Source of the DNA: Ilyobacter_A sp963668015
GTDB taxonomy: Bacteria > Fusobacteriota > Fusobacteriia > Fusobacteriales > Fusobacteriaceae
Direction: 5' to 3'
DNA length: 64,000 nucleotides
Assembly: GCA_963668015.2 (NCBI GenBank)
Contig: CAXXCR010000002.1
Coordinates: 1-64,000 of the forward strand
Under the pieces are notes generated by a model. That model had not been told where the DNA came from. It saw only the letters and a program-made list of their open reading frames with translations, and did not search any database. Shown in pieces: positions 26,723 to 36,179 of this stretch. Positions within the stretch are counted from its first letter, which is position 1, and each line of letters begins with the position of its first letter. A program made the translations under genes and the position numbers.

Positions 26723-28270
26723 ATGGGTGTAAGAAAAGAAAAATTAATGCAAAACTTTCAACAATTGGGGAAAAGTTTATTATTGCCAGTAGCAATTTTA
26801 GCAGCAGTTGGTATAGTAGTAGGGTTCACAGCATCACTCACTAGGCCGCAGGTACAGGATCTATTACCATTTATGCAAAATGAGGGAATTAAATACGTAT
26901 TACTATCTATACGTTCAATTAGTTTAATGGTGTTTGGATTGATCCCGGTGCTATTTGCCATTTCCATAGCATTTGGATTTGCTAAAAAAGAACAGGGGAT
27001 AGCGGCACTAGCCGGTTGCATCGCATACTATGTTTTATTGGGAAGTGCATCACTTATAGTTAAATCTCCATTTATCAACTACGATGCTGGTGCTTTAACA
27101 AGTGTACTGGGATTAAAAACAGTAAATTTAGGGGCGTTTGGAGGTATTATAGCAGGTTTCTTGGCGGCAGCGGTACATAATAAATATTATGACCTGAAAC
27201 TACCAACAGCATTTGCATTCTTTGGGGGAAAAAGAAGTGTAGCTATCATAACAATTTTCTGGGCAGCACTCATTGGTCAAGGTCTACCTTATATATGGTC
27301 GCCTATAAGTTCTGGAATTAACCAAATGGGACTAGCAATAGCAGACTTAGGGTTGTTTGGAACTTTCTTGTATGGATTCTTTGAAAACTTATTAGTTCCT
27401 ACAGGACTACACCATGTATTAATCAGTATATTCAGAACAACTCCAGTTGGTGGTGTGCTTGAAGTAGGAGGCCAAGTATATGAAGGTACCTGGTCGGCAT
27501 TCTTTGGAGGATTTGGAAAAGTTCCTACGGAAGAGTTAAGAACGTTTACCAAATTTATGGCACAGTCTAGAATCCCTGCATTTGTATTCGGTCTTCCAGG
27601 TGCGGCACTAGCTATGTACCACGCTACAGCAAACGAACGTAAAAAAATCGTAAAGCCACTTCTAATCGCAGGTTTTCTTGCAATCTTCACAACTGGGATA
27701 CAAGAACCACTAGTATTTTTATTCCTGTTCATAGCTCCACCTTTAGCAATATTCCATGCAGCAATGTGTGGCTTGGGTGCGATGCTTGTGGATTATTTCG
27801 GAGTAGTAATAGGTAACACTCAAGGTGGAATAATTGACTTACTAGTGTATGGAGTATTAGTTCCAGGTTCTAATTGGTACTACGCAGTGTTATCGGGAAT
27901 GTTATTATTCGCATCTTACTACTTTGTTTTCAAATGGTACTTCAGAAAGCACAACTTAGTTATTGCAGGGGATCTTGATGCTGAGATGACAGGTGGATCA
28001 GAAGTCGAAGTAAGTACAGATGAAAAATCACTAGCTATAATCGAAGGTCTAGGTGGAATGGAAAATATTGAAAATGCCTATAACTGTATGACCAGGCTGC
28101 GTGTAGATATAAAAGATTACGGCAAAGTTGACAGCAAAACGCTAATGGGGACGGGAGCCGTAGCTGTAAACAAAGTAAGCGACAAGCATGTACAGGTTAT
28201 TTACGGAACGCACGTAGACGTTATAACCACTAATGTAAACAATACATTGGATTCGTTGAAGTTAATATAG
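26723..28270 (+). CDS. PTS permease EIICB, glucose superfamily
   Basis: 515 residues from the ATG behind CAGGAGGG; an ATG 39 bases upstream has no ribosome binding site and touches palindrome 4. Residues 1 to about 400 form the EIIC membrane domain (GLHHVLISIFRTTPVGG, TTGIQEPLVFLFLFIAP); about 430-515 form EIIB with the phospho-accepting Cys455 in NAYNCMTRLR. No EIIA is fused; the separate EIIA at 31.2 kb fits. It would take up and phosphorylate a hexose or hexoside. The locus points to a mannosyl or glucosyl compound, but the sugar is not proven. Confidence 0.9.
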   Translation: MGVRKEKLMQNFQQLGKSLLLPVAILAAVGIVVGFTASLTRPQVQDLLPFMQNEGIKYVLLSIRSISLMVFGLIPVLFAISIAFGFAKKEQGIAALAGCIAYYVLLGSASLIVKSPFINYDAGALTSVLGLKTVNLGAFGGIIAGFLAAAVHNKYYDLKLPTAFAFFGGKRSVAIITIFWAALIGQGLPYIWSPISSGINQMGLAIADLGLFGTFLYGFFENLLVPTGLHHVLISIFRTTPVGGVLEVGGQVYEGTWSAFFGGFGKVPTEELRTFTKFMAQSRIPAFVFGLPGAALAMYHATANERKKIVKPLLIAGFLAIFTTGIQEPLVFLFLFIAPPLAIFHAAMCGLGAMLVDYFGVVIGNTQGGIIDLLVYGVLVPGSNWYYAVLSGMLLFASYYFVFKWYFRKHNLVIAGDLDAEMTGGSEVEVSTDEKSLAIIEGLGGMENIENAYNCMTRLRVDIKDYGKVDSKTLMGTGAVAVNKVSDKHVQVIYGTHVDVITTNVNNTLDSLKLI

Positions 28271-28303
28271 TAAAATATAGCTTTCAAAAAGTACAAAGAG
28301 ACA

Positions 28304-28372
28304 GGTTTCAGAGTAAAAACACCTCTTTTGCGGATATTTATAGATCTGCAAAAGAGGACTCTGATTAGAACC
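28304..28372 (+). other. Nested RNA hairpin between PTS and mannosidase genes
   Basis: An inner stem CCTCTTTTGC (28322-28331)/GCAAAAGAGG (28348-28357) extends inward as GGAT/ATCT. Outer short stems are CAGAGT (28309-28314)/ACTCTG (28358-28363) and GGTT/AACC. No T-run follows, so it is more like an mRNA processing or stabilising structure than a plain terminator. Confidence 0.5.
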
Positions 28373-28409
28373 CACTTGAAATTTTAAGCTGAAATTTTTT
28401 TAAAAAGAA

Positions 28410-28427
28410 TACTGGTATATACCAGTA
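28410..28427. promoter_or_regulatory. Regulator palindrome 5
   Basis: TACTGGTATATACCAGTA, perfect over 18 bases, 78 bases before the alpha-mannosidase gene, preceded by TTTTTTTTAAAAAGAA. Confidence 0.85.
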
Positions 28428-28505
28428 AAGAGATTCATAAAAAATTAACAACTTAAAATTTCAATTAATAAGTATCATCATATTATTAAAAAAGGAGAGA
28501 TCGAG

Positions 28506-31148
28506 ATGAAAAAACATAGGGTACACGTTGTTCCCCATATGCATTGGGATAGGGAGTGGTATTTTACAACAGAAGAATCAAGGATACTGCTTGTAAACAA
28601 CATGGAGGAGATACTGGAAAGATTGGAAAATGATCCGGAATATAAATACTACGTTATGGACGGTCAGACAGCTATCCTAGAAGATTATTTTGCCATAAAA
28701 CCAGAAAACAAGGATAGAGTAAAAAAACTAGTACAGGACGGGAAGCTTATAATAGGTCCTTGGTATTCGCAAACAGATTCTATAGTAGTAAATGCAGAGT
28801 CAATTACTAGAAACCTTCTTTATGGGATCAAGGACTGTAAAGACTTAGGGTCGCACATGGAAATAGGATATATCCCCGACTCTTTCGGTCAAAGTGAGCA
28901 GATCCCACAAATACTGAACGGTTTCGATATCGATAAAGCGATGTTCTGGCGTGGGTGCTCTGAAAGACATGGAACGGAAAAAACTGAATTTTACTGGGAA
29001 AGTTTGGAAGGAAGCCGTGTAGTCAGCCAAATTATGCCTTTGGGATATGCCATAGGAAAATACCTTCCAAATGATGAGGAAGGGCTGAAAAAAAGACTGG
29101 ACACATATTTAAAAGTGCTTGAATCAGGAGCCACAGGAGAAGCCCTTATACTTCCCAACGGACACGATCAGATGCCGCTTCAAAAAGATATATTCGAAGT
29201 AATGGACAAGCTAAACAACATTTATCCGGAACATGAATTTTTCATGAGTAACTTTGAAGCTGTATATGACGATATACTTAAAAACCACGACAAGCTGGAT
29301 ACGATCAGCGGAGAGTTTATAGACGGTAAATATATGAGGGTCCACAGGTCTATATCGTCCACAAGAATGGATATAAAAGATATACACGCAAAACTGGAAT
29401 ACAGAATAACAAACGTCTTGGAGCCGTTAGCTGCAATAGCGGATAAACTGGGGTTTGAATACCACCATGGATTAATAGAAGATATATGGAAACTCATAAT
29501 GAAAAACCATGCACACGACAGTATAGGGTGCTGCTGCAGTGACAAGGTGCACAGAGAGATATTGGAGCGTTTCCTGCTTGCAAGCGACAAAGTGGAAAAC
29601 CTGATCAACTTCTATAAGAGAAAAATAGCAGACCACACGCCTGTAAAAGGTGGAGCAGACAAACTGGTAGTATACAACCTGCTTGCAAAAGAGGAAAATA
29701 AAGTAATAGACGCAGTTGTAAGGATAAGAGCAAATGATTTTAAAATAACGGATGCGGCTGGAAATAATATAGAATACGACGTAATCAGCAAAAAAGAGAT
29801 AGACCCAGGATTAATAGACAGACAAATAGTTCACTATGGAGTGTATGATCCTTTCGTAGAGTATGAAATTCAGTTTGAGCTGGAAAATATACCTGCAATG
29901 GGTTACAAGACGCTTTATATAGAAAAACTGGAATCAGAAAACAGCCCGATAAAACTAGAGCAAAGCTCGAAGCTTGAAAATGAATACTACGAAATCAACT
30001 TTAATGAAAACGGGACAGTTAATATATTGGACAAAGAACTGGGGAGAACATATGAAAATATGTTCCTGATAGAAGATGGATCAGACGACGGCGACGAATA
30101 TGATTACTCGCCATTGGTACCGGAACAAGAACTCATCATAAGCAACGAAGGGGTAAAAGCCGACATAAGTGTTTTCAACAGTAAACTGGAAAGCAAAGCT
30201 ATCATAGAGTACAGCTTAGAACTTCCAGAAGATCTAGAAGCCAGAAAAAGCAGAGAGATCAATTCATATAATAACTTTAAAATAGAGATCACTCTTAAAA
30301 AAGGTGAGAAACGTATCGATGTGAAAGTGGATATAGACAACAGGGTAAAAGACCACAGAATAAGGGTAATGATACCCACGTCTTATGCATCAGAGTTTTC
30401 AATAGCTGACCAGCAGTTCGGATCAATGATGAGGCCGACTTATGACACTGCACTGGATGTATGGGAAGAGGAAAAATGGAAAGAGATGCCTGTAAATATC
30501 TATTCTATGATGAGCATGGTTGGATTGAACAACAAAGAAGAGGGGCTTGCAGTTCTGACTAATGGTCTAAGGGAATACGAGGTAGTAGGGGAATCTTACG
30601 ATACGATCGCCTTGACGCTTATGAGGGGTATAGGAGTCTTAGGTAAGGAAGAGCTATACTACAGACCTGGAAGACCTTCGGGAATAAAATTACCTGCACC
30701 TGACTCTCAAATGCTTGGGCAGCAAACTTATGAATTTGCTATCTATACTCATAAAGGTGAAACTATAGATGGAGGGGCTTTCGAAGCTGCAAAAGATTAC
30801 ACTACTGGATATGAAGTGTACAACAAGATACCGTATGATGCGATGAAACTGAATTTAGAAGAAAAGTCCCTGCCTGCAGAGTACAGTCTTTTCAAGATCG
30901 AAGGAGAAAAATCAGTTTTAAGCGTTGTTAAAAAATCAGAAGACAATAAGAGTATTGCTATAAGAATCTTTAACCCTTATAGGGATAGAGAGATAAATGA
31001 AACACTTGTATTTAATTTCGACGTAAAAAGAGCTGCATTTGCAAACTTGAATGAAGTAGAGCAGGAAGAGTTGAAAGTAGTGGCAAACAAACTTGTCGTA
31101 GAAAATATAAAGCCATGTGAGGCAAAAACAGTATTAATAAATCTATAA
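28506..31148 (+). CDS. mngB: GH38 alpha-mannosidase, mannosylglycerate hydrolase type
   Basis: 880 residues, the length of E. coli MngB (about 877). The N-terminal HMHWDREW supplies zinc ligands (His13, Asp15), and GYIPDSFGQSEQIPQIL holds the nucleophile and zinc ligand Asp125. NHAHDSIGCCC is a further family motif. No signal peptide, so it acts in the cytoplasm, as expected for an enzyme splitting 6-phospho-mannosyl-D-glycerate into mannose 6-phosphate and glycerate. Neighbouring mannose-6-phosphate isomerase and glycerate kinase would use both products, which strongly supports the assignment. Confidence 0.92.
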   Translation: MKKHRVHVVPHMHWDREWYFTTEESRILLVNNMEEILERLENDPEYKYYVMDGQTAILEDYFAIKPENKDRVKKLVQDGKLIIGPWYSQTDSIVVNAESITRNLLYGIKDCKDLGSHMEIGYIPDSFGQSEQIPQILNGFDIDKAMFWRGCSERHGTEKTEFYWESLEGSRVVSQIMPLGYAIGKYLPNDEEGLKKRLDTYLKVLESGATGEALILPNGHDQMPLQKDIFEVMDKLNNIYPEHEFFMSNFEAVYDDILKNHDKLDTISGEFIDGKYMRVHRSISSTRMDIKDIHAKLEYRITNVLEPLAAIADKLGFEYHHGLIEDIWKLIMKNHAHDSIGCCCSDKVHREILERFLLASDKVENLINFYKRKIADHTPVKGGADKLVVYNLLAKEENKVIDAVVRIRANDFKITDAAGNNIEYDVISKKEIDPGLIDRQIVHYGVYDPFVEYEIQFELENIPAMGYKTLYIEKLESENSPIKLEQSSKLENEYYEINFNENGTVNILDKELGRTYENMFLIEDGSDDGDEYDYSPLVPEQELIISNEGVKADISVFNSKLESKAIIEYSLELPEDLEARKSREINSYNNFKIEITLKKGEKRIDVKVDIDNRVKDHRIRVMIPTSYASEFSIADQQFGSMMRPTYDTALDVWEEEKWKEMPVNIYSMMSMVGLNNKEEGLAVLTNGLREYEVVGESYDTIALTLMRGIGVLGKEELYYRPGRPSGIKLPAPDSQMLGQQTYEFAIYTHKGETIDGGAFEAAKDYTTGYEVYNKIPYDAMKLNLEEKSLPAEYSLFKIEGEKSVLSVVKKSEDNKSIAIRIFNPYRDREINETLVFNFDVKRAAFANLNEVEQEELKVVANKLVVENIKPCEAKTVLINL

Positions 31149-31167
31149 AATTTTTAAGGGGGATAAA

Positions 31168-31665
31168 ATGGGATTATTCAATTTTTTAAAAAAGAAAACG
31201 GCAGATGACTGGTTTGAAATATATTCACCGCTGAACGGAAGGGTGATAGATCTTTCTGAAGTACCCGATGAGGCTTTTGCTGGAAGACTCATAGGAGATG
31301 GATGTGCCATTGATCCGATGGAAGGATCAATCCACTCTCCAGTAGATGCAGAAATAGATATTTTCGACACAAAACATGCAGTTAGCTTCGAGCTTGAAAA
31401 TGGTTTGGAGATGATAATACATTTTGGTATGGACACTGTACAGCTAGAAGGAGAAGGTTTTGAGCAAAAAGCCGAATCGGGGGCAAAAGTTAAAGCTGGG
31501 GATGAGCTGGTAAAATACAACCTAGATTTTATAGCTAAAAATGCAAAATCAACGAAGACTCCTGTCATCATCAACAATATGGATGAAGTAGAGGAACTGC
31601 AGGTAGTCGGTGAGGGAGCTGTAAAAGTGGGCGACCTTATAATGAAAGTAAAGCTGAAAAAATAG
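31168..31665 (+). CDS. PTS EIIA component, glucose type (Crr-like)
   Basis: 165 residues. His85 in IIHFGMDTVQ is the expected phosphorylation site and His70 (DTKHAV) its partner; PLNGRVIDLSEVPDEAF and the closing VGEGAVKVGDLI are family signatures. A short amphipathic N-terminus resembles that of E. coli EIIA-Glc. It lies 19 bases after mngB and should serve the EIICB at 26.7 kb, which lacks an EIIA. Confidence 0.92.
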   Translation: MGLFNFLKKKTADDWFEIYSPLNGRVIDLSEVPDEAFAGRLIGDGCAIDPMEGSIHSPVDAEIDIFDTKHAVSFELENGLEMIIHFGMDTVQLEGEGFEQKAESGAKVKAGDELVKYNLDFIAKNAKSTKTPVIINNMDEVEELQVVGEGAVKVGDLIMKVKLKK

Positions 31666-31679
31666 ATATACAGGGTGTG

Positions 31680-31722
31680 TAGATACAGGGATGCTTACGG
31701 CATTCTTGTGTCTATATATTTT
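31680..31722 (+). terminator. Hairpin with T-rich tail after the EIIA gene
   Basis: TAGATACAGGGATGC folds with GGCATTCTTGTGTCTA (some G-U pairs), then TATATTTTA. It may end the EIICB-mngB-EIIA transcript; its form repeats the leader hairpin at 26613. Confidence 0.6.
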
Positions 31723-31730
31723 ACCAAAAG

Positions 31731-31748
31731 TATTGGTATATACCAATA
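31731..31748. promoter_or_regulatory. Regulator palindrome 6
   Basis: TATTGGTATATACCAATA, perfect over 18 bases, about 70 bases before the manA start. Confidence 0.85.
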
Positions 31749-31816
31749 GAGGTGTTTTGAATTTTTATTTGGCTATGTTGAAAATTTGTATTAAAATAGG
31801 AAAGGAGTTTGGGGGA

Positions 31817-32785
31817 GTGTATCCTTTAAAATTTAAGAAACATTTTGTAGAAAAAGTATGGGGCGGAGAAGCTTTTAACAGTGTCTTGGATATGGACCTG
31901 CCATCAGATGATAAATACGGGGAGTCCTGGGAGGTAAGTTCACATAAAAACGGGATGTCGTTTGTTGAAAACGGTGAATATAGAGGGAAAAGTCTTCGTG
32001 AGTTAATAGATATATATAAAGAAAAATTCCTTGGAAATGAGATCCAGGAAAAATTTAAAGGGGAATTTCCTCTTTTGATAAAATATTTGGATGTAAATGA
32101 CAGACTTTCAGTACAGGTTCATCCAGATGATGAATATGCACTTAAAGCAGAGGGGGAGTTTGGAAAATCAGAAACCTGGTATATAATAGAAGCCAGTGCA
32201 GGCGCAAAGCTGATAATGGGATTAAAAGAAAATATGAGCAAAGAGGAATTCCTTGAAAAATCACAAAGTGGTGATTTCAACGATATGTTCAATATTGTAT
32301 CCATAAAAAAAGGGGACTTCATAAATGTTAAGCCGGGCTTAGTGCACGCCAGTTTAGAAGGATCAGTGTTAATATGTGAGACGCAGCAAAATTCAGATAC
32401 AACTTACAGGATATATGATTTTGACAGACTGGTAGATGGGAAAGCAAGGGAACTTCATGTAGAAAAAGCAGCTGAGGTGATAGATTTTGAAAAAAGGCCG
32501 GAAATAATCAGCGACGAGAACAGAAAACCAATCAGCTTGATGGGTGCAAAAAAGCAGGAGCTAGTCAGAGGAGAGTATTTTAATATAGATAAAATCTCCG
32601 TACAGGGAGAGTATAGAGACGAGATAAACTCTAACTTTAAAGTTTATTCAGTTATAGATGGGGAAGGGAAGATACAGTATCTAGAAGGTGATTACCCGGC
32701 TAAAAAAGGTGATACGTATTTTATCCCAGCTAATTTAGAAGTATCGATATCTGGGAATGTTGAAATACTAAAATCATATTTATAG
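31817..32785 (+). CDS. manA: Mannose-6-phosphate isomerase
   Basis: About 322 residues from the GTG at 31817, which lies nine bases after AAAGGAG and makes the protein begin YPLKFKKHFVEKVWGG, as in class II ManA (B. subtilis type, about 315 residues). Longer in-frame starts would place coding sequence across palindrome 6. LSVQVHPDDEYA holds the zinc ligands and VNVKPGLVHA-like INVKPGLVHA the substrate part. It converts mannose 6-phosphate from MngB into fructose 6-phosphate. Confidence 0.9.
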   Translation: MYPLKFKKHFVEKVWGGEAFNSVLDMDLPSDDKYGESWEVSSHKNGMSFVENGEYRGKSLRELIDIYKEKFLGNEIQEKFKGEFPLLIKYLDVNDRLSVQVHPDDEYALKAEGEFGKSETWYIIEASAGAKLIMGLKENMSKEEFLEKSQSGDFNDMFNIVSIKKGDFINVKPGLVHASLEGSVLICETQQNSDTTYRIYDFDRLVDGKARELHVEKAAEVIDFEKRPEIISDENRKPISLMGAKKQELVRGEYFNIDKISVQGEYRDEINSNFKVYSVIDGEGKIQYLEGDYPAKKGDTYFIPANLEVSISGNVEILKSYL

Positions 32786-32804
32786 GCAGTAAAGGGGGGT
32801 ATTT

Positions 32805-33959
32805 ATGAAGGTAATAATAGCAATAGACTCGTTTAAGGGTAGCCTCAGTTCAGAAGAACTTTCAGTTGCAGTAGAGAAAGGGATAGGGAAGGTATATATA
32901 GATGCCGAGATCGACAGGATACCCATAGCCGACGGCGGAGAAGGTACAGTTGAAGCCCTTGTAGAAGGGACAGGCGGGAAAATCATAGAAAAAGTGGTAA
33001 AAGGGCCTCTTTTGAGTCCGGTAAAAGCTTCTTACGGTATACTTGGAGACCAGAAAACAGCTGTAATCGAGATGGCCACAGCATCCGGGCTGCCTCTTGT
33101 TCCTGTAGAAAAAAGAAATCCACAAAAAACAACGACGTACGGTACCGGGGAGCTTATAAAAGATGCCGTATCTAGAGGTTGTCGAGAATTCATAGTCGGG
33201 ATCGGGGGAAGTGCGACCAATGATGCCGGCTTGGGAATGCTGCAGGCCCTCGGCTTTAAATTTATGGATAAAGATGGGAATGAATTAGCTTATGGGGGAG
33301 AACAGCTGGATAAAGTGGCAAGTGTGGACAGCTCCAACTCTCTACCAGAATTAAGTGAATGTAGTTTTCTTATTGCGTGTGATGTAGACAACCCGCTTTA
33401 CGGGAAAAATGGCGCGGCACACGTCTACTCAAGACAGAAGGGTGCCGATGAAGAGATGGTGCTTGAACTCGACAAAAAACTAAAATATTTTGGAGACTTT
33501 ATAAGAGAAAATCTAGGTAAAGATGTAAGCAGTGTACCTGGTGCAGGTGCAGCAGGAGGTCTTGGAGGAGGATTTCTTGCATTTTTAAACTCGGAACTGA
33601 AATCCGGGATAGATATAGTTCTGGAAGCGGTTAAACTTGAGGAAAGAATAGCTGGCGCTGACTTCGTAGTGACGGGTGAAGGAAGAATTGACTCACAATC
33701 TGTAATGGGGAAGGCTCCTACAGGGGTTTCGAAAATATGTGCTAAAAACGGAGTACCGGTAATAGCCTTGGCCGGATGTGTATCAGACGACGCAGGGGCG
33801 ACACATGATCACGGCATCACTGCACTTTTTTCTACAATAAACTACCCTATCTCCATGGTAAAAGCGATGGAAAAAGATGTAGCTACAAGCTTTGTAGAGA
33901 AAAACAGTGAAGAGATATTCAGGCTGATAAAAATATGCGAAGAAAAATATTCTAAATAA
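32805..33959 (+). CDS. Glycerate kinase (GarK/GlxK family)
   Basis: 384 residues. IAIDSFKGSLSSEELS at the N-terminus, IADGGEGTVEAL, VGIGGSATNDAGLGMLQALG and FVVTGEGRIDSQSVMGKAP are the family motifs. It phosphorylates glycerate to 2-phosphoglycerate. It starts 19 bases after manA. Together with MngB it explains how the glycerate half of mannosylglycerate enters glycolysis. Confidence 0.93.
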   Translation: MKVIIAIDSFKGSLSSEELSVAVEKGIGKVYIDAEIDRIPIADGGEGTVEALVEGTGGKIIEKVVKGPLLSPVKASYGILGDQKTAVIEMATASGLPLVPVEKRNPQKTTTYGTGELIKDAVSRGCREFIVGIGGSATNDAGLGMLQALGFKFMDKDGNELAYGGEQLDKVASVDSSNSLPELSECSFLIACDVDNPLYGKNGAAHVYSRQKGADEEMVLELDKKLKYFGDFIRENLGKDVSSVPGAGAAGGLGGGFLAFLNSELKSGIDIVLEAVKLEERIAGADFVVTGEGRIDSQSVMGKAPTGVSKICAKNGVPVIALAGCVSDDAGATHDHGITALFSTINYPISMVKAMEKDVATSFVEKNSEEIFRLIKICEEKYSK

Positions 33960-34326
33960 GTAGGAGTTATGAAATCACCTAATTAAATGAACTAAAGACA
34001 GATTTAAAAGCTCTGACAAATAAAAAAATAATTTTAAGCTAGATATGGGTGAACCTTATGTAGAGGGGCGAAGTTTGCCCCTCTAAGTTTTTTAAAAAGA
34101 GAATGAGTAATAAGCTTGCATATTGATTTTACGGTATCTTTCTCAGATAAAATTTCTAAAAATATAAAAAGGTATTAAGTGTATAAAATAACTTAAAGTA
34201 AAGAAGCGTAGGAAAGATAATTTAACTCAAATTGTTATTTGAATGATGATAAATGACAATTTAGGCTAATTTATAATAAAAATTATACTGAGTTCGAAAT
34301 ATACTAATTTATCTGGAGGTTTGTTT
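33960..34326. other. Intergenic region after glycerate kinase
   Basis: Holds the terminator at 34061; otherwise AT-rich with no gene seen. Confidence 0.5.
34061..34094 (+). terminator. Terminator of the manA-glycerate kinase unit
   Basis: TAGAGGGGC (34061-34069)/GCCCCTCTA (34077-34085), then AGTTTTTTAAA. Confidence 0.88.
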
Positions 34327-34683
34327 ATGGACTATAAATGCGAAGATCTTAGAAGGGAACTAGAAGACTTTCAAAATGAAAAAGAGGAATTAAAAGAAGT
34401 GATTGGAAGGATAGGTGGAAAAAATAAGAGTAGAACGAATAAATTGATAAATATCGTATTTTTAAGTTGTGTTGTTGCTATATTTATCTTAGGAGCTATA
34501 TTACATAAAATATCAATGGCTCTATCACTTGAAATAGGCGTTTTATTAGTGTCACTTAAAATTGCTTGGATGATACATGAACAGGAGAAAACAAACCATT
34601 TTCAATTCTGGATGCTGAACTCATTGGAATATAGAATAAATGAAATTTCTAAAAAAATGAAAAGCCAGGAACTATCGAGATAG
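34327..34683 (+). CDS. Small coiled-coil protein with two membrane helices
   Basis: 118 residues from the ATG behind TGGAGGT. Residues 1-35 are charged and probably coiled coil (LRRELEDFQNEKEELKEVIG), then a basic stretch, two hydrophobic segments (NIVFLSCVVAIFILGAI; MALSLEIGVLLVSLKIAW) and a charged tail. No family recognised. It stands between the mannosylglycerate operon terminator and the IS30 element, with no evident link to either. Confidence 0.65.
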   Translation: MDYKCEDLRRELEDFQNEKEELKEVIGRIGGKNKSRTNKLINIVFLSCVVAIFILGAILHKISMALSLEIGVLLVSLKIAWMIHEQEKTNHFQFWMLNSLEYRINEISKKMKSQELSR

Positions 34684-34711
34684 TTTCAAATAGTTAGTGT
34701 ATTATCAAAAC

Positions 34712-35759
34712 AAGTGCACCACTTAAAATAATAAAGACCTCTCATAAAAAATCCTGTAGAATGTAATCACCACAAAAACATTTATAAAGGAGTCTTCTAT
34801 GAAAGGTTACAATCATCTTAGCATAATTGAAAGAGAAAATATAGCGAAATTCCAAGCACAAGGACTATCTAAGAGAGAAATTTCGAGGAGAATCAACCGC
34901 TCTCATTCCACTGTGATTAGAGAGTTAAATAGGTTAAAAGAAGAATATAGTCCCTCTAAAGCTCAAGCGCAATACATAAGTAATAGAAAAAATACGGGAA
35001 GAAAATCTATATTCCAAACTAATCCTGAAGCTAAAGAATATACTGAATTTAAACTGGAATATGAAAGATGGCTTCCGGATGAAGTTGCGAATAGAGCTAA
35101 ACTAGAAGGTCTATATACATTTTCAACTTCAACTCTTTACAGAGCCATTAATTCTGGAGTTGTTAATATTCCTATAGAAAAAGTTCTTAAGTTTAGAGGC
35201 AAAAGAAAAGGTGAAAAAACGAAAGATGGTAGAGGTCAAATTCCAGGGAGAAAATTTATTGAGGAAAGACCCAATAACGCGAATATACGCAAAGAAATAG
35301 GTCATTGGGAGGCTGACTTAGTTATTAGCAAAGGAAGAAAGGGCGGACTCTTAACCCTAGTTGATAGACATAGCCGCTATCCTATTGTTTTAAAAGTTGA
35401 AGATAGAAGCACCTACTCTATTCTGAAAGCTTTTAAATGTGCATTAAGAGGTATCCCTCAAGAATATCTGAAAACAATTACAGTTGATAACGGGAAAGAA
35501 TTTGCGGGATTTAAAGAAATTGAAAAAGAATTAGGAGTAAAAGTTTATTTCTGTAACCCTTATTCTCCTTGGGAAAAGGGGAGCAATGAAAATTTTAATG
35601 GCATATTAAGACAGTATTTTCCAAAGAAAACAGATTTCAGCAAAATATCAGAGCAAGAATTAGAAAAAGTAGTTACGAGAATTAAAAACAGGCCAAGAAA
35701 GATATTAGGTTATTTCAAATCTACAGAAATTTTCTGGGAAAAAATAAAGTGGTGCGCTT
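34712..35759 (+). mobile_element. IS30-family insertion sequence, apparently intact
   Basis: AAGTGCACCACTT (34712-34724) and AAGTGGTGCGCTT (35747-35759) are 13-base inverted ends with one mismatch, enclosing a full-length transposase. A target duplication could not be made out. The element separates mngA from the rest of the mannosylglycerate locus. Confidence 0.85.
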
Positions 35760-35761
35760 GA
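34799..35761 (+). CDS. IS30-family transposase
   Basis: 320 residues. The N-terminal helix-turn-helix reads LSIIERENIAKFQAQGLSKR and EISRRINRSHSTVIREL. The DDE core has GHWEADLV, TVDNGKEFAG and the Glu in PWEKGSNENFNG. Full length and without breaks, unlike the IS3 remnant at 5.4 kb, so it may still be active. The stop codon lies inside the right inverted end. Confidence 0.95.
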   Translation: MKGYNHLSIIERENIAKFQAQGLSKREISRRINRSHSTVIRELNRLKEEYSPSKAQAQYISNRKNTGRKSIFQTNPEAKEYTEFKLEYERWLPDEVANRAKLEGLYTFSTSTLYRAINSGVVNIPIEKVLKFRGKRKGEKTKDGRGQIPGRKFIEERPNNANIRKEIGHWEADLVISKGRKGGLLTLVDRHSRYPIVLKVEDRSTYSILKAFKCALRGIPQEYLKTITVDNGKEFAGFKEIEKELGVKVYFCNPYSPWEKGSNENFNGILRQYFPKKTDFSKISEQELEKVVTRIKNRPRKILGYFKSTEIFWEKIKWCA

Positions 35762-36179
35762 CATGACACACCACCGTTTAATTTATGTAGTTTTTTAACA
35801 TAGTTGAATTTTATTTTTTGTGCGAAATGGTTCTGATTTGCATATGAAGTAAAATAATAGAAAAGGCGGTGCGTTTAACAGATCGCCCTATTATGAAAAT
35901 TTTTTTCAGATAACTTATTTATTGCACTACTTTCTTAAATTTAATAATTGTAGTTTTGAATTTTATTTAATAAAGTTCATCGCAGTTTTTTGTTCAAGTT
36001 TTGACGGTTTAACATCGAAATTTAATTCTAATAGGAAAATGAAAAAATGAAACTGTTTAGTATACTAAATTGTATAGAAGATTAGGTGAGGTGTGGCTTA
36101 TAATTAGGGGTATATGGAGCATTTTCAGCTTAAAATACTTATTCAAAATGCGACTTGCCAAAAGTTGTGGAGGTGCAAA
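35762..36179. other. Upstream region of mngA
   Basis: About 420 AT-rich bases between IS30 and mngA. No TGGTATATACCA site is present. A different palindrome lies at 36056-36069. Confidence 0.5.
36056..36069. promoter_or_regulatory. Palindrome before mngA
   Basis: TTTAGTATACTAAA, a perfect 14-base palindrome containing TATACT, which could double as a -10 box. It is unlike the six sites of the neighbouring regulon. Confidence 0.45.

Noticed and set aside
31691..31816. An upstream ATG at 31691 for manA
   Set aside because: It would add 42 residues encoded by the leader hairpin and palindrome 6; the GTG at 31817 has the ribosome binding site and gives the family N-terminus.
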